NCBI GenBank assembly: GCA_003210655.1
Contig: QCUQ01000001.1
Coordinates: 1-64,000, forward strand
Direction: 5' to 3'
DNA length: 64,000 nucleotides
Source of the DNA: Prochlorococcus sp. AG-679-M10
Lineage (GTDB): Bacteria > Cyanobacteriota > Cyanobacteriia > PCC-6307 > Cyanobiaceae
The position numbers and the translations under genes are program-made. Positions within the stretch are counted from its first letter, which is position 1; each line of letters opens with the position of its first letter. The notes beneath the pieces are model-generated. The model was not told the DNA's origin, ran no database searches, and saw nothing but the letters and a program-made list of their open reading frames with translations. This document shows positions 39,462 through 48,876 of this stretch, piece by piece.

Positions 39462-40859
39462 TTGGAAAATTCACACTCAAAAAATATAACCGGATCAAGA
39501 ACAAGATTAATGCTCTCTTATGGACTTGGAGATGCAGGCACAGGTCTAGCCGCCACGCAATTTGGCTTCTTCCTTTTTAGATTCTTTATTTGTTCGGCAG
39601 GTTTACCCGTTTTAATTGCAGGTTCATTACTAATGTTGATAAAAATATGGGATGCAATAAACGACCCATTAATAGGATGGTTAAGTGATAGGACAAAATC
39701 GAGGTGGGGCCCTAGAATCCCCTGGATGCTTATTGCTGCAGTGCCTCTTGGGCTTTCTTTGGCAGCAATTTGGTGGATCCCCGCAGGTCCTGTAATAAAC
39801 AGAACGATTTACTATACTTTGATTTCAATAATAGTAATGACTGCTTATACAAGTATTAATCTTCCTTTCGCAGCTCTATCTACAGAAATCTCAGAAAAAA
39901 CCTCAATAAGAACTAGGTTAAATGCCTCAAGATTTACAGGTTCAATAATAGCTGGTTTAACTGGTTTGATAATAGCTGGAGTGGTTTTAAATTCAGAAGG
40001 ATTAGCTAATAACGAATATTTTGTGATGGGCAAAATTAGCGGTTTTATAGCAGTAATAACAACCTTATTATCTTGCTGGGGTCTAGCCCCATATGCAAAA
40101 AAAGCTAGACGGCCATCTGGAAAAGCGGAACCAATTAAACTTCAATTCAAAAGAATATTTAATAACAAAAAATTTCTTAAAGTAATTTCTCTTTATATTT
40201 TACTTTGGTGTGCCTTGCAGTTAATGCAAACAGTCGCGTTAATTTATGTAGAGGATGTTCTTAATGTGCCTTCAGAAATTGCTAACTGGGTTCCAATACC
40301 ATTCCAAATAAGCGCACTAATAGGATTACAAATATGGGCAAGAGTTTCAAATAAGTTGAACAGAATTTCAGCTTTAAACTATGGTGCAATTATTTGGATT
40401 ATTTCTTGTACCGCAGCATTATTTTTACCTTCTTTATCAAAAGTTTCTTCTCTAGAAGATGGCTTTTTCCTTAATTTTGATAACCTTATCCTATTTATAA
40501 TTTTGATTTTTATAATCTGTTTAATTGGAATAGGAGCTTCAACCGCGTACTTAATACCTTGGTCACTACTTCCTGATGCAATAGATGAAGATCCAGAAAA
40601 ACCAGCAGGACTTTATACTGCTTGGATGATTCTTATTCAGAAAATTGGAATTGGACTAAGTGTTCAAGTATTAGGTTTATTATTATATATATCTGGTTAT
40701 CAATCATGTTATGTGGACAATTCTAGTTTAAATATTATTGAACAATCATCTTTAGCTCAATTAACCATTAGGTTATGTATTGGTTTTATACCTTCTTTGT
40801 TAGTAATAGTTGGACTATTTATAATGCAAAAGTGGGATCAAAAATTATTAACCAATTAA
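39462..40859 (+). CDS. GPH-family sugar:cation symporter (MelB-like)
   Basis: This is an MFS-fold transporter with about 12 hydrophobic segments. The first loop has DAINDPLIGWLSDRTKSRWGPRIPW, the hallmark of glycoside-pentoside-hexuronide:cation symporters. The 465-aa length and start TTG fit. Substrate is unknown; the neighbour glgX suggests a sugar link, but this is inference. It lies 9 bp upstream of the MlaE-like gene. Confidence 0.88.
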   Translation: MENSHSKNITGSRTRLMLSYGLGDAGTGLAATQFGFFLFRFFICSAGLPVLIAGSLLMLIKIWDAINDPLIGWLSDRTKSRWGPRIPWMLIAAVPLGLSLAAIWWIPAGPVINRTIYYTLISIIVMTAYTSINLPFAALSTEISEKTSIRTRLNASRFTGSIIAGLTGLIIAGVVLNSEGLANNEYFVMGKISGFIAVITTLLSCWGLAPYAKKARRPSGKAEPIKLQFKRIFNNKKFLKVISLYILLWCALQLMQTVALIYVEDVLNVPSEIANWVPIPFQISALIGLQIWARVSNKLNRISALNYGAIIWIISCTAALFLPSLSKVSSLEDGFFLNFDNLILFIILIFIICLIGIGASTAYLIPWSLLPDAIDEDPEKPAGLYTAWMILIQKIGIGLSVQVLGLLLYISGYQSCYVDNSSLNIIEQSSLAQLTIRLCIGFIPSLLVIVGLFIMQKWDQKLLTN

Positions 40860-40868
40860 TATAAAAAC

Positions 40869-41624
40869 ATGTATTATCCTAAGTTTTTTAAAAGACTTGT
40901 AAGCAGCCTCATAATTGGAGGACAAGCAATTAACTATATCTTTAGAGGTAAAATTTCAAAAAACGATCTTTTTGAACAGCTTATGGATTCAGGTCCTGGA
41001 AGTTTACTAATTGTTTTAATAACAGGCATTGCAGCAGGTACAGTTTTTAATATTCAGGTAGCTTCACAACTAACCAGCATGGGTGTTTCAAGTGAAATAG
41101 GGGGCTTACTAGCTGTAGGAATGGCAAGAGAAATGGCTCCTCTTCTTACTGCTACTTTAATGACTGGCAAAGTTGCTACTGCATATGCAGCTCAACTTGG
41201 AACGATGAAAGTTACTGAACAAATAGAAGCAATAACAATGTTAAGGACTGAACCAATTCAATATTTAGTAGTTCCAAGATTACTTTCTATGATAATTATG
41301 TCGCCAATTCAATGTCTTTTATTTCTATCAGTTGCTTTATGGAGCGGGCAAATCTGGAGCACAATTTTTTATAACGTTCCACCCATTGTTTTTTGGACCT
41401 CTGTTCGTTCTGGTAATGTAAGCTTAACTAGTTCAGACTTATCATCCATGATAATTAAATCCGTAGTTTTCGGATTAATAATATCAATTATTGCCTGTGG
41501 ATACGGTCTTACTACTAAGGGAGGTCCCAAAGAAGTTGGAACAAGTACTACAGGTGCAGTAGTAATGACTCTTGTTACTGTATCTTTAATGGATGTAGTT
41601 CTAACACAAATATTATTTGGATAA
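40869..41624 (+). CDS. mlaE: MlaE-family ABC transporter permease
   Basis: This is an integral permease for phospholipid transport between membranes (Mla system; the chloroplast homologue is TGD1). It has GIAAGTVFNIQVASQL, SEIGGLLAVGMAREMAPLLTATLMTGKVATAYAAQLG and EAITMLRTEPIQYLVVPRL, all typical of the family. Its ATPase (MlaF/TGD3) and MCE protein (MlaD/TGD2) are not adjacent. DUF3119, DUF3086 and plsY follow, hinting at a lipid-linked neighbourhood. Confidence 0.9.
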   Translation: MYYPKFFKRLVSSLIIGGQAINYIFRGKISKNDLFEQLMDSGPGSLLIVLITGIAAGTVFNIQVASQLTSMGVSSEIGGLLAVGMAREMAPLLTATLMTGKVATAYAAQLGTMKVTEQIEAITMLRTEPIQYLVVPRLLSMIIMSPIQCLLFLSVALWSGQIWSTIFYNVPPIVFWTSVRSGNVSLTSSDLSSMIIKSVVFGLIISIIACGYGLTTKGGPKEVGTSTTGAVVMTLVTVSLMDVVLTQILFG

Positions 41625-41628
41625 ATCG

Positions 41629-42033
41629 ATGTTTAATACTAAATCAAAAATAACTGAGCCAGTAACAATCTCTCCATCTTTTCAATTACCAATAATCCTT
41701 ATAACTTTAAGTTTTATGCTTTTATTTCTAAATATTGGTTATTGGCCCACAATAGTATTTGCTGCATTTAGCTTTTTTTTATTGCTTCAATCATTTACTT
41801 TAAGAATAAAAATCACTAATGAAGATTTTGTAGTTTTGCAATTTGGAAAAGAAATTAGAACCTTTCCATTTAAAAATTGGATTTCTTGGAAATTCTTTTT
41901 CCCCATAATCCCTGGTATTTTTTACTTTAGAGAAAAGTCTAGCCCTCATTTATTACCTATACTATTTAATCCAGAGCAACTAAAAAACGAACTTATAAAG
42001 AAAGTTGAATCTCTGGAAATTAAAAACCCTTAA
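41629..42033 (+). CDS. DUF3119 family protein
   Basis: This is a small cyanobacterial protein with two hydrophobic segments near residues 24-62 (FQLPIILITLSFMLLFLNIGY, PTIVFAAFSFFLLLQSF) and a soluble C-terminal part (FVVLQFGKEIRTFPFKNW, a PH-like pattern) ending in a basic helix. I assign DUF3119 from length and these motifs. The ATG at 41629 lies just past the mlaE stop; the track's TTG start overlaps it. Function unknown; position suggests a lipid role. Confidence 0.78.
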   Translation: MFNTKSKITEPVTISPSFQLPIILITLSFMLLFLNIGYWPTIVFAAFSFFLLLQSFTLRIKITNEDFVVLQFGKEIRTFPFKNWISWKFFFPIIPGIFYFREKSSPHLLPILFNPEQLKNELIKKVESLEIKNP

Positions 42034-42067
42034 AAATAAATTTTTGATTAATTACAAATTTAATTAA

Positions 42068-43078
42068 ATGACTAATACTAAAGTTTCTAATAATAATCCT
42101 GATAAGGAATCAATAATCAATAAATCAATTACAAAAGCAAAAGATAATGAGATTATCAAAAATAAAGCAATTCAAAATAAAAAGGTAACTTCTGTAAGCA
42201 AAAAACCTAATAAATCTTTAGATGATATTTCAAATGAAATCTTTAGCGAGCTTATTTCAAAAAAAATCTCTTTAGTTAGAGAGATAAAAGATTTAGAAAC
42301 AAAAAAAAATGAATTATATAAAGATATTGAATCAAATTTCAAGGGTCAATCAGATAATATCGCTAAAAGAGTAAAGGGATTCCAAGAATATTTAACGGGC
42401 TCTTTACAGAACCTTTCACAAAATGTAGAAAAACTAGAATTAGTTTCACAACCAATAGTTGTTAAGCCTTCGCCTCTTGATGAAAAAAAAGAGGCTTCAA
42501 ACAAAAATGAATTGATTACCGTTCCTGCCTTATCTGAAACATTTAAACCAGATGAACAACTCATTAGAAGTTGTTTCTCAAATTTCATAAAACAGCCTGA
42601 TTTTTATTCAGAACCGTGGAAATTAAGACGAAGCCTTGATTCAACAGATATTGAAGTCATGGATGATTGGTTCTTTAATATGGGTGGAAGGGGATCCCTA
42701 GAAAGCAGGGGATCGAGGCAAAAAAATGCTTTATTATCTGCTGGATTAATAGCTATTCTTGGTGAATTGTATGGTGACCAGTTTCAAACTCTAATATTGG
42801 CTTCTCAACCTGAGAGATTAGGAGAGTGGAGGAGAGTTTTACAAGATTCCTTAGGTCTTACAAGAGATGATTTTGGACCTAATAGTGGCATTGTTCTTTT
42901 TGAAAGGCCAGAAGGCGTTATAGAAAGAGCTGACAGATTAGAGGCTAATGAAGAATTGCCATTTATTATTGTGGATGCAGCAGAAACATCTGTAGAAATA
43001 CCAATTCTTCAATTCCCATTATGGCTTGCCTTCGCAGGCTCAAATGATGAAATTTATGATGATCTAGAACTAAATTAA
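42068..43078 (+). CDS. DUF3086 family protein
   Basis: This cyanobacteria-specific protein has a charged coiled-coil-like N-terminal region (about residues 60-125, [19 protein letters not shown]) and a conserved C-terminal domain (about 170-335) with [47 protein letters not shown] and a final [11 protein letters not shown]-like end. There is no signal or membrane helix. Function unknown. It lies between DUF3119 and plsY. Confidence 0.82.
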   Translation: MTNTKVSNNNPDKESIINKSITKAKDNEIIKNKAIQNKKVTSVSKKPNKSLDDISNEIFSELISKKISLVREIKDLETKKNELYKDIESNFKGQSDNIAKRVKGFQEYLTGSLQNLSQNVEKLELVSQPIVVKPSPLDEKKEASNKNELITVPALSETFKPDEQLIRSCFSNFIKQPDFYSEPWKLRRSLDSTDIEVMDDWFFNMGGRGSLESRGSRQKNALLSAGLIAILGELYGDQFQTLILASQPERLGEWRRVLQDSLGLTRDDFGPNSGIVLFERPEGVIERADRLEANEELPFIIVDAAETSVEIPILQFPLWLAFAGSNDEIYDDLELN

Positions 43079-43083
43079 CTTCT

Positions 43084-43681
43084 ATGCATATTTTAATTAT
43101 TTCTATAAGTTATTTTTTGGGATCACTGCCAACAGGATTCTTATTTGGTAAATTTCTAAAAAATATTGATTTAAGACTTATAGGATCTGGATCAACCGGG
43201 GCAACGAATGTTTTAAGAAATGTTGGAAAATGGCCTGCTTTTTTTTGTTTTTATTATTGATGTAGGCAAAGGTCTTATTGCCGTTAAGATTGCTCAACAT
43301 TACACAAATCAAAACTTATTTGAAGTTTTAGCAGGGATTGCTGCTATTTCAGGACATATATGGCCAATTTGGTTAAAAGGAAAAGGTGGTAAGGCAGTAG
43401 CCACAGGTTTAGGAATGTTTATTGCTCTTTCTTGGAAAGTAGGATTTGCATCACTGGGGATTTTTTTAATAATTCTTGCAAAATCAAAGATTGTCTCTTT
43501 ATCTAGTATCTCAGCTGCAATTTTTTTACCATTTTTAATGTTTTTGGATATTGAATCTACTAATCATCCTTACTTCTTGATTAGTTTAGTTGTATCAATA
43601 TTAGTTATTTGGAAGCATAGAACAAATATTAGACGATTACTTAAAGGAGAAGAATCAAAAATTAATGATATTAACAAATAG
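43084..43681 (+). pseudogene. plsY: Glycerol-3-phosphate acyltransferase PlsY, frameshifted at a T8 run
   Basis: PlsY transfers acyl from acyl-phosphate to glycerol-3-phosphate, the first step of phospholipid synthesis. From ATG 43084 the frame gives [17 protein letters not shown] and [13 protein letters not shown], then GKWPAFF, and stops at TGA. The other frame resumes at [11 protein letters not shown] and continues through [19 protein letters not shown] and [12 protein letters not shown] to 43681. One T fewer in the T8 run at 43239-43246 would join them into about 198 aa, the normal length. As the enzyme should be essential, a sequencing error or slippage seems more likely than true loss. 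Confidence 0.85.
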
Positions 43682-44390
43682 ACTCGCAAATATCCAAAAA
43701 AGCCTTATTGGGATCTTTAGCTTTTGTAATAGCTCTTCCAATAACCAATTTAGAAGCTCCATTACTTATTGCTTCAAAAGGAGTCATTATTCTATTTTGA
43801 TCATCTTTTTTTTGAATATTTGTCCTAATACCAGGTGTAATTAATTCGAAATTATTTTTATACATTGATCTCAATATTTTTGCCTCCAAAGGGGAACAAA
43901 CGCATCCATCTAATCCAGCATCGAAAGACAATTTTGCGAGTCTGATAACATTTTCCTCAATCGAGTTTTTTCTATCAAGATCAGTTTGGAATTCTTCACT
44001 AGATAAGCTAGTTAAAACAGTTATCCCTATAACACAAGGAGCATTTGCAGTAGCTATTTTTGCTCCTTCTAAAGATGCTTTTTTTGATGCAGTAAGAGCT
44101 TTAGAACCTGCTGAAGCATGAACAGAAATAATATCAACTCCTAGTTTGGACACCTCATAACAAGCAGCGCTCATAGTATTAGGAATATCGTGAAATTTAA
44201 GATCTAAGAATATTTTTTTATTTAAATTTTTCAAAATTTTTATTACACTAGGTCCCTCTCTCGTAAAAAGCTCTAAGCCAACTTTCACCCATTTAATATC
44301 GGGACATCTTTCTAGCAATACTTTTGCTTGAAATATATCTAATCCATCAATAGCTAATATTATTTTTTCTTCTGTATTAAATTTTTTCAT
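43671..44390 (-). CDS. pyrF: Orotidine 5'-phosphate decarboxylase
   Basis: PyrF makes UMP, the last step of pyrimidine synthesis. The catalytic Lys-Asp array is [13 protein letters not shown] near residue 62; the phosphate-binding end reads [12 protein letters not shown]. The 239-aa length is normal. It overlaps the convergent plsY by 11 bp and lies 6 bp downstream of tyrS on the same strand, suggesting a shared transcript. Confidence 0.96.
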   Translation of the reverse strand: MKKFNTEEKIILAIDGLDIFQAKVLLERCPDIKWVKVGLELFTREGPSVIKILKNLNKKIFLDLKFHDIPNTMSAACYEVSKLGVDIISVHASAGSKALTASKKASLEGAKIATANAPCVIGITVLTSLSSEEFQTDLDRKNSIEENVIRLAKLSFDAGLDGCVCSPLEAKILRSMYKNNFELITPGIRTNIQKKDDQNRIMTPFEAISNGASKLVIGRAITKAKDPNKAFLDICESIC

Positions 44391-44396
44391 TTAATT

Positions 44397-45635
44397 TTAA
44401 TTGTCAAACCTCTTAATTATTTTCTTGCCAATTTGCAATATTTTGCCTGATAAATCCTCTTTTGAATCAAAAACAAGATCTGGATTTACTAATTTATAAC
44501 TATCAATTTTTACACCCCCACCTTTAATAGATCTTTTTGATTCGCTACTAGATTTAAATAAGTTTAATGAGCTTAACAAATAAAAAAATTTCACAGGAAA
44601 CACTATTTCTTTTAAAGAAATTATTGGAATCTCTCCAACTTTTTCTTTAAGTCCTAAAAAAAGTTTTTCACAATTAGATTGTGCTCTTAATGCTTCTTCT
44701 TTTCCATGATAAAGGGACGTGACTTCCAACGCCATCCGTCTTTGCAAATCTCGAGGATTATTTTCTTTAAGGAGATTTAAATCTAATTCTGTAAGCAATT
44801 CAAAATAGGATTGAATAATATTATCTGGAACTTTTTCTAGTTTTGAATACATTGATAGTGAATCCTCGCTCAAGCCAACAGTATTCGATTCTGATTTACT
44901 CATTTTTTTAATTCCATCCAATCCAGTTAAAATTGGAAGCAATATTCCATATTGTGGTTCTTGTTTAAAGTGTCTTTGCAAATCTCTTCCTATTGCAATA
45001 TTAAATTTCTGATCTGTGCCACCAAGTTCAATATCTGAATTCACTGCCACTGAATCATAGCCTTGAAGTAATGGGTATAAAAATTCATGTAATGCAATTG
45101 GAGTTTGAGAGTTGTATCTCTTATTAAATTCTTCCTTGGCGAGCATCTGGCTAACAGTAGCGCTTCCCATTAATTCAATAATTGAATTAAGATTTAGATT
45201 TTTTAACCACTCACTATTGTATCTAATTTCTATCCTATCTTCTGAATCAAAATCTAAAATAGATTTATCAGATGATTTACCCATCCCAAGTTGATTCAAA
45301 TATGTTTTTGAATTTTCCTTAACCTCTTCTTCGGATAGTTGAACTCTTGTTTTATTTTTTCCTGTTGGATCTCCTATTTGTGCAGTAAAATCTCCAATTA
45401 TTAATACCGCAACATGACCATTATCTTGGAACGCTCTGAGTTTTCTAAACAAAATACTATGACCAAGATGAATATCAGTTCCTGTTGGGTCTATACCAAG
45501 TTTTACTCTTAATTTGCTTTTATTTTTATTCGCCTCATTGATTTTAGATGAAAGTGTTTGATCAAAGTTTCTGAGTGGAAATGATTCTTCTATTCCCCGG
45601 AGGAGCCATTTTGGCAATTCAAATTTATGCACCAT
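44397..45635 (-). CDS. tyrS: Tyrosyl-tRNA synthetase
   Basis: It charges tRNA-Tyr. The class I HIGH motif appears as DIHLGHSI near residue 53, KMSKS as KKMSKSESN near residue 245, and [10 protein letters not shown] lies between. A C-terminal S4-like RNA-binding domain ([19 protein letters not shown]) finishes the protein. At 412 aa it is the TyrZ-like bacterial form. It follows the DUF1825 gene by 21 bp on the same strand. Confidence 0.96.
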   Translation of the reverse strand: MVHKFELPKWLLRGIEESFPLRNFDQTLSSKINEANKNKSKLRVKLGIDPTGTDIHLGHSILFRKLRAFQDNGHVAVLIIGDFTAQIGDPTGKNKTRVQLSEEEVKENSKTYLNQLGMGKSSDKSILDFDSEDRIEIRYNSEWLKNLNLNSIIELMGSATVSQMLAKEEFNKRYNSQTPIALHEFLYPLLQGYDSVAVNSDIELGGTDQKFNIAIGRDLQRHFKQEPQYGILLPILTGLDGIKKMSKSESNTVGLSEDSLSMYSKLEKVPDNIIQSYFELLTELDLNLLKENNPRDLQRRMALEVTSLYHGKEEALRAQSNCEKLFLGLKEKVGEIPIISLKEIVFPVKFFYLLSSLNLFKSSSESKRSIKGGGVKIDSYKLVNPDLVFDSKEDLSGKILQIGKKIIKRFDN

Positions 45636-45656
45636 AAAAAATTCAATTTTAGAAAG

Positions 45657-45980
45657 TTAAGAACTCTTATCAAGTTCTTCCTTCATTCTTATCAAGGTTT
45701 TATTCATTTGATCGAACATTTGATCAGGAGTAATTCCAAATTGGCTTAACTGCGTCTTTAATTGTTCCACAGTCATTTTAGCTTGAAAATCTTCTGACAA
45801 TTCGAATCTTTTCATAAAAACTTTATATCGATCCATAAGTGATTCCATTTTCTTTATAAACATTACTTTTCCTTCTCTATCAAATTTCCCATAATCAGAA
45901 CCGAGTTTCATCAGTTCTTGATAATCTGTAAAAAGCTTTTTAGCTTCTTCTTGAACTATATCTGACTCGAAAAAGCTCAT
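45657..45980 (-). CDS. DUF1825 family protein
   Basis: This 107-residue cyanobacterial protein, all helical and without membrane segments, begins MSFFESDIVQEEAKKLF and contains YGKFDREGKVMFI, LMDRYKVFMKRFELSEDFQAK and TVEQLKTQLSQFGIT. I assign DUF1825 from these and the length. Function is unknown. It precedes tyrS and pyrF on the same strand, probably in one transcript. Confidence 0.85.
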   Translation of the reverse strand: MSFFESDIVQEEAKKLFTDYQELMKLGSDYGKFDREGKVMFIKKMESLMDRYKVFMKRFELSEDFQAKMTVEQLKTQLSQFGITPDQMFDQMNKTLIRMKEELDKSS

Positions 45981-46134
45981 TTTTTATTTTAATTAACTTA
46001 ATAGTTTACTACCTTACCAAGATAACAAGAATCTTTTGAATTAATTATAAGATTAATAAATTTTTAGTTTATAAATATTTATTTGAATAATAATAATAAT
46101 TAAGAATTCAATTTCTAAAACATAATAAACACAT

Positions 46135-46746
46135 TTGGAAAACTCTAATTTAGATAATATTTCAAAGAAAAATAAGCAATTTGAGTTATTTAGTTCCGCA
46201 TTAGATACCTCAAGTAATCTGCCTTTCTCAAATAATCTCAAAGTTAGAAGTAAAACCTTAATGGCTTGGCGAAATAGAATTTCTGATTATCAATCTAAAA
46301 TTGTGGAAGATAACCAAAATAACATTTTTCAACATTCGATTATTCCCGAGAACGATAATATTTATCATGAAAGAATTCACCCCTTTTCATTACAAGGATT
46401 ATCGTTAAATTTTTGGAGAACAAATCAATTCGTACATAATGGTCCAGCTATGTATTTTGTAATTGATACGATAGGTAGCTCTCAAATAATTCTCTATATA
46501 GGGGAAACTAATTCAGCTAATAAAAGATGGAAAGGTGAGCATGACTGCAAAAATTACCTTAGTAACTATAAAGAAGCGCTAACATATAACAATCTAACTA
46601 ATCAGTTAGATATACGTTTTTTTTTAGATGTCCCCAAAGAAGCCAAATCAAGACGTAGATTAGAACAGAAACTAATATATTTATGGATGCCACCATTTAA
46701 TAAAGAAACTAGAAATAGGTGGTCAACTACTTTTACAAACAATTAA
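46135..46746 (+). CDS. GIY-YIG-like protein, probable nuclease fold
   Basis: The C-terminal half carries a divergent GIY-YIG pattern: AMYFVIDT and ILYIGET (the two strands), a basic helix SANKRWKGEHDCK with the catalytic-type Arg, and RRRLEQKLIYLW with a Glu. The first 90 residues are polar and unassigned (SKTLMAWRNRISDYQ). It starts at TTG. It lies alone between DUF1825 and pepA. Catalytic activity and target (DNA repair or RNA) are unknown. Confidence 0.68.
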   Translation: MENSNLDNISKKNKQFELFSSALDTSSNLPFSNNLKVRSKTLMAWRNRISDYQSKIVEDNQNNIFQHSIIPENDNIYHERIHPFSLQGLSLNFWRTNQFVHNGPAMYFVIDTIGSSQIILYIGETNSANKRWKGEHDCKNYLSNYKEALTYNNLTNQLDIRFFLDVPKEAKSRRRLEQKLIYLWMPPFNKETRNRWSTTFTNN

Positions 46747-46768
46747 ACTTAATTAAATCTTTATCAAA

Positions 46769-48244
46769 ATGCAATTTTCAACTTTCCAACAAGATCTTAA
46801 TACTTGGCAAGGTTCTTCATTAATATTTGGAATTGTTGAGGAGGATCTTAAGAAACAATTACAAAAAATTGATTTCATTATTGATTCAAAGCTATTACAA
46901 GAAAAAATAAATCAAAAAAAGTTCAAGGGAGAAAAAGGTAAGATATTAACCTTTGATTTTTTTGATCAAAGGTTGCAAACTCTGAAGATTATCGGTCTTG
47001 GAGAAAGCAAAAATATAAATAGTAATGATATTAAAAATTCTCTAGCGGATGTTATAAGAAAAAGTTCTGATAAAGAAGAAAAAATTAGTATCTTGTTTCC
47101 TTGGGAATTAATAAATTCTCCAGAAGAAATTCAATCTTTTGGAGAATCAGCAAGATTATCAGCCTACAAAGATAATCGATTCAATAGAAAAAGAGATGAT
47201 AAAAAAGTTCTTAATGAAATTGAATTTTTAAATTTAAATAAATTTAAAAATATAAACTTCAATGAAACCGAATATATTTGTGAAGGCGTTGAGCTAGCAA
47301 GGAGGCTTGTAGCTGCTCCCCCAAATAGTCTTACTCCGCTAGAGATGTCTATACAAGCCTCAAAGATAGCTAAAGACCATGGTTTAAAAATTAAAATACT
47401 TGAGAAAAATGAATGTGAAGATTTAGGCATGGGTGCATATTTAGCAGTAGCTAAAGGTTCTGATTTAGAACCTAAATTTATACATTTAACTTTAAAATCG
47501 ACAAGTCCTGTAAAAGAAAAGATTGCATTAGTAGGTAAAGGTTTAACCTTTGATTCTGGAGGATATAACCTAAAAGTTGGAGCTTCCCAAATTGAAATGA
47601 TGAAATATGACATGGGTGGTAGCGCGGCAGTTCTTGGTGCCGCCAAAGCACTCGGAGCGATAAAGCCAGATGGATTAGAAATACACTTTATTGTTGCAGC
47701 TTGTGAGAATATGATAAATGGATCAGCTGTACATCCTGGAGATGTTATAAAAGCTTCAAATGGCAAGACAATTGAAATAAATAATACTGATGCTGAGGGT
47801 AGGCTTACATTGGCCGATGCATTAACCTACGCATCAAATCTAAAACCTGATTCAATAATTGATCTTGCTACTTTGACTGGCGCAATTGTTGTTGCATTAG
47901 GAAATGATGTAGCCGGTTTTTGGACCAATAACGATATGATGGCAAAGGATTTAAAAACAGCATCATCCCAAGCTGGAGAGGCATTATGGCAAATGCCTTT
48001 ACAAAAATCCTATAAAGATGGTCTGAAGTCACATATTGCCGACATGAAAAATACTGGACCAAGGGCAGGTGGATCCATAACAGCTGCATTATTTTTAGAG
48101 GAATTTTTTGATAAAAATATAAAATGGGCTCATATTGACATCGCTGGAACTTGTTGGACTGACAAAAACAAAGGCATTCATCCATCAGGGGCTACAGGTT
48201 ATGGAGTTAAAACTTTAGTACAATGGATTAAAAATAAAAGATGA
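46769..48244 (+). CDS. pepA: Leucyl aminopeptidase PepA
   Basis: PepA is a two-metal cytosolic aminopeptidase that recycles peptides. The C-terminal M17 domain has [24 protein letters not shown] and the signature [14 protein letters not shown] near residue 338. The N-terminal domain (1-165) is the divergent PepA N-terminal fold. The 491-aa length is normal. It converges on msrA with 13 bp between the stop codons. Confidence 0.95.
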   Translation: MQFSTFQQDLNTWQGSSLIFGIVEEDLKKQLQKIDFIIDSKLLQEKINQKKFKGEKGKILTFDFFDQRLQTLKIIGLGESKNINSNDIKNSLADVIRKSSDKEEKISILFPWELINSPEEIQSFGESARLSAYKDNRFNRKRDDKKVLNEIEFLNLNKFKNINFNETEYICEGVELARRLVAAPPNSLTPLEMSIQASKIAKDHGLKIKILEKNECEDLGMGAYLAVAKGSDLEPKFIHLTLKSTSPVKEKIALVGKGLTFDSGGYNLKVGASQIEMMKYDMGGSAAVLGAAKALGAIKPDGLEIHFIVAACENMINGSAVHPGDVIKASNGKTIEINNTDAEGRLTLADALTYASNLKPDSIIDLATLTGAIVVALGNDVAGFWTNNDMMAKDLKTASSQAGEALWQMPLQKSYKDGLKSHIADMKNTGPRAGGSITAALFLEEFFDKNIKWAHIDIAGTCWTDKNKGIHPSGATGYGVKTLVQWIKNKR

Positions 48245-48257
48245 GATAAAAAAGTAA

Positions 48258-48860
48258 TTATTCAGACCAAACATTAATTGATCTAGCATTTTCTTTCCAT
48301 AATTTATCTAATTGCTGGTCTCTTCCACAAGAGAATCTATAAAACTTATATTTTAATTCATTTCTATTAGCAAAATCCTGATGATACCCCTCCGCTTCCC
48401 AGAACTGATTTTTTGGTTTTAGCTCAACATTAATTTTTTCTAAATTAACCCCTAATTCCTTTGAAGCCGAGAGGATAGATTTGCTAGCTTCATTCTTTTC
48501 ATCTGAATTTTCAAAAAAGATGACTGGCCTGTAAGAATCTCCTCTATCACAAAATTGGCCTCCTCCATCCAGTGGATCAATGTTTCTAAAATATAACCTG
48601 TATATTTCTGATAAAGTTACTACTTCTGGATCATATTTGACTAGAACAACTTCTTGATGCCCATTATGATTTTCATACGTAGGTTTTTGTAAATCCCCTC
48701 CAGAGTACCCACTTATTACTGAATTTATACCCTTAAATGATTCTAAATCATGTTCTAAGCACCAAAAACATCCTCCCGCTAGTACAACTTCTTCAGCGAA
48801 AGTATTTATAGGATTTACTAGTATTGAAAGTACAATAATTAATGAGAAAAAATATTTCAT
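48258..48860 (-). CDS. msrA: Exported peptide methionine sulfoxide reductase A
   Basis: MsrA reduces methionine S-sulfoxide in damaged proteins. A hydrophobic signal sequence (about residues 2-22, ending NTFAEE) suggests it acts in the periplasm or lumen. The active site is LAGGCFWCLEHD, where the fourth residue after the catalytic Cys is a second Cys, and the resolving Cys is in YRFSCGRDQQL. Substrate-binding stretch: GGQFCDRGDSYR. It lies 16 bp from lpxB on the same strand. Confidence 0.93.
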   Translation of the reverse strand: MKYFFSLIIVLSILVNPINTFAEEVVLAGGCFWCLEHDLESFKGINSVISGYSGGDLQKPTYENHNGHQEVVLVKYDPEVVTLSEIYRLYFRNIDPLDGGGQFCDRGDSYRPVIFFENSDEKNEASKSILSASKELGVNLEKINVELKPKNQFWEAEGYHQDFANRNELKYKFYRFSCGRDQQLDKLWKENARSINVWSE

Positions 48861-48876
48861 CTTTTAATTATAAACA

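Noticed and set aside
43220-43681. A separate 153-aa gene starting MLENGLLFF
   Set aside because: Its first residues overlap the out-of-frame plsY 5' part; the sequence is the second half of PlsY.
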